Below are positions 58,234 through 64,000 of a stretch of 64,000 bases of DNA, piece by piece; position 1 is the first letter of the stretch, and each line of letters begins with the position of its first letter. The translations under genes and the position numbers were made by a program. The notes under the pieces are model-generated. The model was given only the letters and a program-made list of their open reading frames with translations. It searched no databases and had not been told where the DNA came from. This stretch comes from Hyphodiscus hymeniophilus. Its lineage: Eukaryota > Ascomycota > Leotiomycetes > Helotiales > Hyphodiscaceae. The stretch covers positions 620,001 through 684,000 of the forward strand of contig VNKQ01000013.1 of NCBI GenBank assembly GCA_016508695.1, written 5' to 3'.

Positions 58234-61200
58234 ATGTTGTCTCGACAGCTCCTCCGCGCTGCTCCTCAGCGAGCTTTCGCCCAAATGGGCGTTCGTCGCA
58301 TGGCAACAGTCGGCGACTCTGCTCTCGACAAGCAAGTCCGCCAAAACAACCAGGAAAAGGGCAACTTCATAAACTACAAGAAGATGTCCGAGAACCTCGC
58401 CATTGTTCGCGGACGACTCAATCGACCTCTCACATACGCCGAGAAGATCCTATATTCCCATCTCGACGACCCTCATGGTCAAGAAATTGAGCGCGGCGTC
58501 TCATACCTAAAACTTCGACCCGATCGAGTTGCTTGCCAGGATGCAACGGCTCAGATGGCTATCCTGCAATTCATGTCCGCTGGTATGCCTTCAGTCGCCA
58601 ATCCCACAACCGTCCACTGTGATCATTTGATCGAGGCACAGGTCGGTGGTGCAAAGGATCTCACACGAGCTATCGACATCAACAAGGAAGTTTACGACTT
58701 CTTGGCCACATCTTGCGCAAAGTACAACATTGGTTTCTGGAAACCAGGCTCTGGTATTATTCATCAAATATTGTTGGAGAACTATGCTTTCCCAGGTGGT
58801 CTTTTAATAGGTACTGATTCGCATACTCCTAATGCGGGTGGCCTCGGAATGGTAGGTGTTTCTCCTCCCTCATGTCCACGAAGCAGTAACTGATCCCGAG
58901 CTCTTTCACAGTGCGCCATTGGTGTTGGTGGAGCTGATGCTGTCGATGTCATGGCCAACCTTCCCTGGGAACTCAAGGCACCAAAAGTCATTGGCGTGAA
59001 GCTCACTGGCGAGATGTCTGGCTGGACCTCTCCTAAGGGTGAGTTGCGGCCCTCAATAATGGAATTTTTCAGCGAATGGGAGCTAACTCAGCCTCAGATA
59101 TCATTCTTAAGGTCGCTGGAATCCTGACTGTCAAGGGTGGGACTGGCGCGATAGTGGAATACTGGTAGGCTCTCTGTTCACCTTCTACTCGGTTATAAAA
59201 ATCCTAACTGACTTGTCGCAGGGGTATGACTTTATTCAATTTTTTCCCCTTCGTTCGCGGAGTAGGTAGTACCTGCTTCATCTCCTGGTAGAGGAAGGGA
59301 AGGTAGGGAAGGAGCCTACTATCCTACCTTCCTTCCATAACCATGGAGCACTTCTTTCCTCAATTCTTTGCTTCCGAATTCTTCAATCTCTTCGAACTGG
59401 AACTCGAACTCTTCAAGTCCCAGTCGCCGTTTGTGCTCTATGCAAAAGTACTTTCCTGCCGGGCCATTGAAGTCGTTCAAAAGTCTACGCTGTGGTGATC
59501 GCGATTGCAGGTAAGCTCCCAATCCCTCATTGAGGCTCACCATGATGATGAGCATTGTGAATGGAGGCTGTCCATTTACTAACACTGTAGCAGTTATCTC
59601 TACGTTCAGTTGCTGTGGTACTGGTGCTACTACTGTGTTCTTCTTCAAAGGTAAGGCCTCCCTTCCTCAGGTGTTCATTGTGACTACGATGAGCCTGAAA
59701 TCGGGGGTGCCGATTTGCTGACAACAAGCAGCTATCTACCTCACTGTCTGGTCCGACGACGGCCATCTGCTCAAGGTCGCCAAGAATGCCGCCCTCCCTC
59801 CGAGCTCTAAGCTCGGATGAGGGTAAATCAACGCCACCGATTCTTTTTGGAAGCAGGCTTGCAGTAGACTTATGGCAGCAAATTCTGTAATTTTGAGGGC
59901 AGACTCAGCGCACAGATCGGAGCCGATATCTTTTTCATCGTAGTCGACGATCAGAACATTCGGGTCTTATGGCAGACTTAAGACACAGATCGGAGCCCAC
60001 ATCTTTCTCATCGTAGTCGACGATTAGGACATTCGGGTCTTATGGCAGACTTATCACACTCTTGTGCAATGCATCCACTAACACATCATTACTTCAGGTC
60101 CTGGTACCGAATCGATTTCTGCAACTGGAATGGGCACGATCTGGTAAGCTTTTCTACTAATTGCATCATTTCATCATTCTGACTACGTGACAGCAACATG
60201 GGCGCTGAAATAGGCGCAACTACCTCACTTTTCCCGTTCAACGACAGGATGTACGAATACCTAGCAGCTACCAAGCGTTCTGAGATTGGGGACTTCGCCA
60301 GGTCTTATGCCAAGGAGCTCAGAGAAGATGAGGGCGCCGAGTACGACGAGGTGATTGAGCTCAACTTATCCGAGCTTGAGCCCCACATCAATGGTCCCTT
60401 CACTCCTGATCTCGCTACTCCAATCTCAAAGTTCAGTGAGGCTGTCAAAGCCAACAACTGGCCTGAAGAGCTCAAGGTTGGCCTTATTGGATCTTGCACC
60501 AACTCATCTTATGAGGATATGTCTCGTGCTGCGTCCATTGCTCGGGATGCTCTTGACCACGGTATCAAGGCTAAGGCTTTGTTCACTGTTACTCCCGGTT
60601 CAGAGCAAATTCGAGGTATGCATCTTCTTCCAAATGTACTTCATACAAATGCTGAAATTTGGCAGCCACCATTGAGCGTGATGGTCAACTGCAAACACTT
60701 GAAGAATTTGGAGGAGTCGTTCTGGCCAATGCCTGTGGACCTTGTATTGGTGAGTGTCTTGAGAGTTAGTACATTCAACAGAAAGCAATTACTGACTCCC
60801 CTGTAGGACAATGGGATCGCAAGGACGTCAAGAAGGGCGAGGCTAACTCTATCATCTCCTCTTACAACCGAAATTTCACTGGACGTAACGATGCTAATCC
60901 TGCTACCCACTCTTTCGTCACCTCACCCGATCTCGTCGTCGCTATGACAATTGCCGGTTCTCTTCATTTCAATCCTCTCACCGATAAGCTAAAGGATTCT
61001 GAGGGAAACGAGTTCCTCTTGTCTGCCCCAACTGGCGCAGGTCTCCCGTCAAGAGGATATGATCCAGGACAGGACACCTACCAAGCACCACCTGAGAAGC
61101 GTGACGCTGTCAGCGTTGCCGTCTCCCCAACCAGTGACCGACTTCAACTCCTTGAGCCCTTCAAGGCTTGGGATGGAAAGGATGCTTTGGACATTCCGAT

Positions 61201-61789
61201 TCTCATCAAGACCAAAGGCAAAACCACTACTGATCACATCTCGATGGCCGGTCCTTGGCTCAAGTACCGTGGACATTTGGACAACATCTCCAATAACATG
61301 TTGATCGGTGCTATCAACGCTGACAATGGTGAGGCAAACAAGATTAAGAACTTCACAACTGGCGAATATGATGCCGTCCCAGCCACTGCAAGAGATTACA
61401 AAAAGAAGGGTATCCCATGGGTTGTCGTTGGCGACTGGAACTACGGTGAGGGGTCATCGAGAGAACACGCTGCTTTGGAACCTAGACATCTTGGAGGACT
61501 CGCCATCATTACCCGATCATTTGCCCGTATCCACGAGACCAACTTGAAGAAGCAAGGCATGCTTCCTTTGACTTTCATTGACCCAGAGGACTACGAAAAA
61601 ATTCCCTTTGACGCTAAGGTCGATCTGATGTGTACGGAGTTGGCAGTTGGCAAGCCCATGACTTTGAAGGTGCACCCAAAGAGTGGCGAGGCATTTGAGG
61701 TAAAGTTGGCACACACGTTCAATGCTCCTCAAGTGGAATGGTTCAAGAATGGCAGTGCTTTGAACACAATGGCAAAGGCGCATGCATAG
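58234..61789 (+). CDS. ACO1: Mitochondrial aconitate hydratase (aconitase), with a 2-nt exon and an 874-nt intron
   Basis: Exons: 58234-58851, 58912-59038, 59098-59164, 59222-59223, 60098-60143, 60194-60615, 60666-60749 and 60807-61789; total 2,349 nt, 782 aa. The N-terminus MLSRQLLRAAPQRAFAQMG is a mitochondrial presequence. The 4Fe-4S ligands are C388 (GSCTNSS), C451 and C454 (ANACGPC). Substrate-loop sequences include GLLIGTDSHTPNAGGLGM and GEGSSREHAALEPRHLGG. It isomerises citrate to isocitrate in the TCA cycle. Between VEYW and GPGTES the frame requires two extra G residues: joining 59164 straight to 60098 breaks the frame. The only fit is an intron at 59165-59221, exon GG, then an intron at 59224-60097. 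The other introns are 49-60 nt. The start is the first ATG with a good presequence. Confidence 0.95.
59222..59223 (+). other. ACO1: Two-nucleotide microexon of aconitase
   Basis: GG between an acceptor (TTGTCGCAG ending at 59221) and a donor (GTATGA from 59224). It completes TGG (Trp) and begins GGT (Gly) of EYWGPGTES. Total coding length is a multiple of three only if it is included. Confidence 0.7.
59224..60097 (+). other. Unusually long (874 nt) aconitase intron with internal intron-like segments
   Basis: Donor GTATGA, branch CCACTAACAC, acceptor ACTTCAG. Inside are two segments with excellent splice signals on the same strand: 59511-59593 (GTAAGC...TTACTAACACTGTAGCAG) and 59651-59731 (GTAAGG...TGCTGACAACAAGCAG). 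Spliced together, one frame gives a 67-codon ORF starting ATG 59440. Another frame reads through to an ATTVFFFKAIYLTVWSDDGH-like segment and a stop at about 59820. I cannot decide between a nested gene, a captured gene fragment and chance. Inverted repeat GAAGGTAGG/CCTACCTTC occurs at 59299-59331. Confidence 0.6.
59898..60055 (+). repeat. 73-bp tandem repeat, about 2.2 copies, inside the aconitase intron
   Basis: Units start with GGCAGACT at 59898, 59971 and 60044 (the last partial). Each full unit contains CACAGATCGGAGCC and CATCGTAGTCGACGAT, and ends ATTCGGGTCTTAT. Copies differ at a few positions, mostly transitions. A partial CTTATGGCAG precursor lies at about 59868. Confidence 0.9.
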
Positions 61790-62955
61790 TGGTTTTGAGC
61801 GAGGGTTTTTGTTAGGTTTCCTTGTAGTTGTAAATTCAATACCTGTTCCTCTTGTCTTGATTCCCGAATGATTATGTAATATCATGATACACCTACTGAG
61901 GTCGACGAAGTACTTGACCTGAAATTAAGGTATTGAGTCGTTGACATGCACATCTCAAAGATGCGTACTTATTGTTGAACCTTACTAGAAATGACTTTCT
62001 TCTTGGTGGAAATACTTAAGCAATCAGGACACGAGCATTTCGAGCTCTCCCGTGCGGCAACATAAAATATATCTTCAGCACGTTGGTGCATATCTAAACA
62101 ATAGATTAGGGAGGTTCACAGAAACTTGTACCCATTTCGATGGATGACTGACTGTGAGCATTCCGCATTTACCATGATCCTATTTGGGCGCAAAATATAG
62201 AAGTATGGATTGTGACCTCTGGAATGAGGGTATTGCAACCGAGAGACGAGGAGGATTTAGAGTCGGCTGCGAGGCAATGGTGAGCAGGGCTTCGTGACAT
62301 GGACGGGAAGCGACCAACTCCTATATTGTTTATTTTATTACAATATAAAGTTCGTCTCTTGTGATCAGCCTCGATTGGCCTGAGCTACCAGCTATCAACG
62401 ATTAAGCGAAACCCCTTTTTGACATCAAGACAAGATCTCAACCTTTGAATCCGCGAAAAAAATGAGGCATATCCAATTGAATACTTTCTTTTACTTCCTT
62501 CCACCCGTTCTGTCGATGTCTATGTATGTAAACTTAAACCTCTGCCTAGAGTACATTATGTTGGAAACTCTGAGGGATAAAAGAATCGTTTTGTAGCTTT
62601 AGATTCGCTTCTTGTTCGGCACCGATGGAGGGGTTTTCTTTGATCATGGTTTTGACTTATCAAAGTTACAGGATCTAATACTAAAATAAAGCCTTACCTT
62701 CAGGTTGTCTTCTTATTGCAGGGGTACTGCAGCCATGCCTAAGCGAGATCGTTCCCGTCCGTGCATTGAAGAAGAATAACTTTGGTCGTCACGACCCCCT
62801 TCCGCGTTCACGATACAATCACTCGTGATAACAATGCTGGCCAGCTATACTTCAGAGGATTGAACGCGAACATCTCCAGATCCCGAAGCACCGAGATCGT
62901 CATTACCCAAGGTCGAACCCATCCCAATACTTGTGGACACATACCAACCGCCATA
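61790..62955. other. Intergenic region between aconitase and RBD2
   Basis: 1.17 kb without a supportable gene. Holds the aconitase 3' end and RBD2 promoter. AT-rich around 62300-62700; nothing else recognised. Confidence 0.4.
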
Positions 62956-64000
62956 ATGGCTCCAAGTCTCCCACAGTTCTCAGCAGCTCGAATACGGTCC
63001 TATGTCTTTCGCCTGCCTCTATTCACTCGCTGTATCATCCTCGTCATAGTACTATTATGGGTCGTCAGCTACCAATCAGTCTGGGATGTTATACAATGGG
63101 GAGCGTTGATACCGAAGGAAATTGGATTGAGCACGAGTCTGTATACCTGTCCAGCAGTTCACAGTGTGCTTCTACTGAAGGAGATTGGAGCTGACAAGCC
63201 TTTATTGCAGTGTATCGGACCAACACATTCCCTCTCATTCATGCCGGCTTCTTCCACGCTTTAATGAATATTCTTGCGCTGACTCCCCTGTTGGAGAGAT
63301 TCGAGGCCGAGTACGGAACTTTGACTACATTGGCACTGTTTATGGGTCGTGAGTGTCTCGCTGTTTCAAGGAATATCTATAAGTGTTAGCAGATGTGCTG
63401 ACATAGAACTTAGCTCTCTCCACAATCCCGGCCTTGATGTATACTTTTGCGGAGACAGCGGTCGGCTTAAACACAACCGTCTTGGGCGCTAGGTAAGGTC
63501 AAAACAGTTGAATTGTGATTCAAAATGCTAAAACCTGCATGCAGCATATGGGTGTTTACGTTGCTTGCAGTGGAAGCCGTCAAGACGTACAGAACGAACC
63601 CTTTTTTCCTGCTTGGAGATGTCAAGATTCCGACCTGGATAACTCCTTTCGTCCTGGTATTATTTGTTTCGTTCTTAGTACCGAATACTAGCTTTCTGGG
63701 CCATATCTGCGGACTCGCGTTCGGCTATGGATGTAAGATTTTCCGTCCAGTTCTAACCAGCCAAGCTGACTCAAGTCTTAGGGGGACTTGGATATCTGAA
63801 GTTCCTTGCACCGCCAGAAAAAATATTAAGGTGGATAGAAGGGAAGATGAACCTGCTCGGCCGACTCCCACACTATGTATCAGTTGACCAGAAAACCTAC
63901 GGCCGGTTCGGCGTCCTTCCTACTGCCAGTGCGACACTTGCTGGAAATGCGGAAGCAGGGATTGGATTAGGATTTGTTGGCGGTTCGCAAAGACTAGGCC
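62956..64000 (+). CDS. RBD2: Rhomboid-family intramembrane protease Rbd2 (3' end beyond window)
   Basis: Five visible exons: 62956-63163, 63211-63348, 63414-63492, 63545-63732 and 63782 to the window edge, open at the 3' end. The ATG at 62956 starts MAPSLPQFSAARIRSYVFRL, followed by several TM helices. Family sequence: RTNTFPLIHAGFFHALMNIL, then LLERFEAEYGTL, and FMGPLSTIPAL across a junction. Catalytic Ser lies in VLGASIWVF (about S142) and His in FLGHICGLAFGYG (about H195). The fifth exon continues LGYLKFLAPPEKILRWIEGK. The first donor is ambiguous: GTGTGC at 63164 or GTCTGT at 63137, both in frame. Rbd2 is a Golgi/endosomal serine protease; in several fungi it cleaves the SREBP precursor for sterol/hypoxia signalling. 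Confidence 0.92.

Noticed and set aside
1..64000. A secondary-metabolite cluster or CRISPR/defence island
   Set aside because: No backbone synthase genes, no regular repeat-spacer arrays; gene content is housekeeping and cell wall.

Overview
This 64 kb window comes from a filamentous ascomycete (Pezizomycotina). The evidence is short GT-AG introns of about 45-120 nt with CTAAC/CTGAC-type branch sites, and fungal-only gene types: FKS1 glucan synthase, GH72 and GH17 wall enzymes, DASH subunit Dam1, an ApsB/Mto1 centrosomin-like protein and an Rsc1/2 tandem-bromodomain protein. A leotiomycete-like origin is my inference from overall impression, not something I could test. Twenty protein genes can be supported, most as multi-exon models whose splice phases I checked by hand; the last runs off the right edge. 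No rRNA, tRNA, CRISPR array or intact transposon was recognised.

Layout. 1-9.5 kb: a degenerate APH-fold protein (+), an ecdysoneless/SGT1 regulator (-) and the microtubule organiser ApsB/Mto1 (+). 9.8-11.7 kb: metacaspase (-) with an apparent 1-nt frameshift in its Pro/Gln-rich prodomain. 11.7-15.9 kb: no supportable gene. 15.9-20.5 kb: RSC subunit (-) divergent from OTU1 (+). 21.3-25.5 kb: SGNH/GDSL hydrolase (-) divergent from a sugar transporter (+) that has an apparent +1 frameshift. 25.5-30.2 kb: no supportable gene. 30.2-46.7 kb: a cell-envelope neighbourhood of GH17 wall glucanase (+), serine palmitoyltransferase LCB1 (-), FKS1 (-) and GH72 glucanosyltransferase (+). 47.3-64 kb: GCNA-type SprT protease (+), MOG1 (-), HINT/HIT hydrolase (+), mitochondrial-type CRAL-TRIO protein (-), DAM1 (+), BUD20 (-), aconitase (+) and rhomboid RBD2 (+, partial).

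How the genes relate. FKS1 makes beta-1,3-glucan, the GH72 enzyme elongates it, the GH17 protein remodels it, and LCB1 starts synthesis of the sphingolipids that surround the synthase, so 30-47 kb groups wall and membrane functions. The other genes are housekeeping and unrelated to each other: RSC chromatin remodelling, kinetochore DASH ring, ribosome biogenesis, Ran cycle, TCA cycle, ERAD deubiquitination.

Most unusual: aconitase reads correctly only with a 2-nt exon followed by an 874-nt intron. That intron holds 73-bp tandem repeats and two internal intron-like segments. Also notable are two separate 1-nt indels in C-runs that break otherwise well-conserved genes, a GC-AG intron in the HIT gene, and an APH-fold protein that has lost its catalytic motifs.
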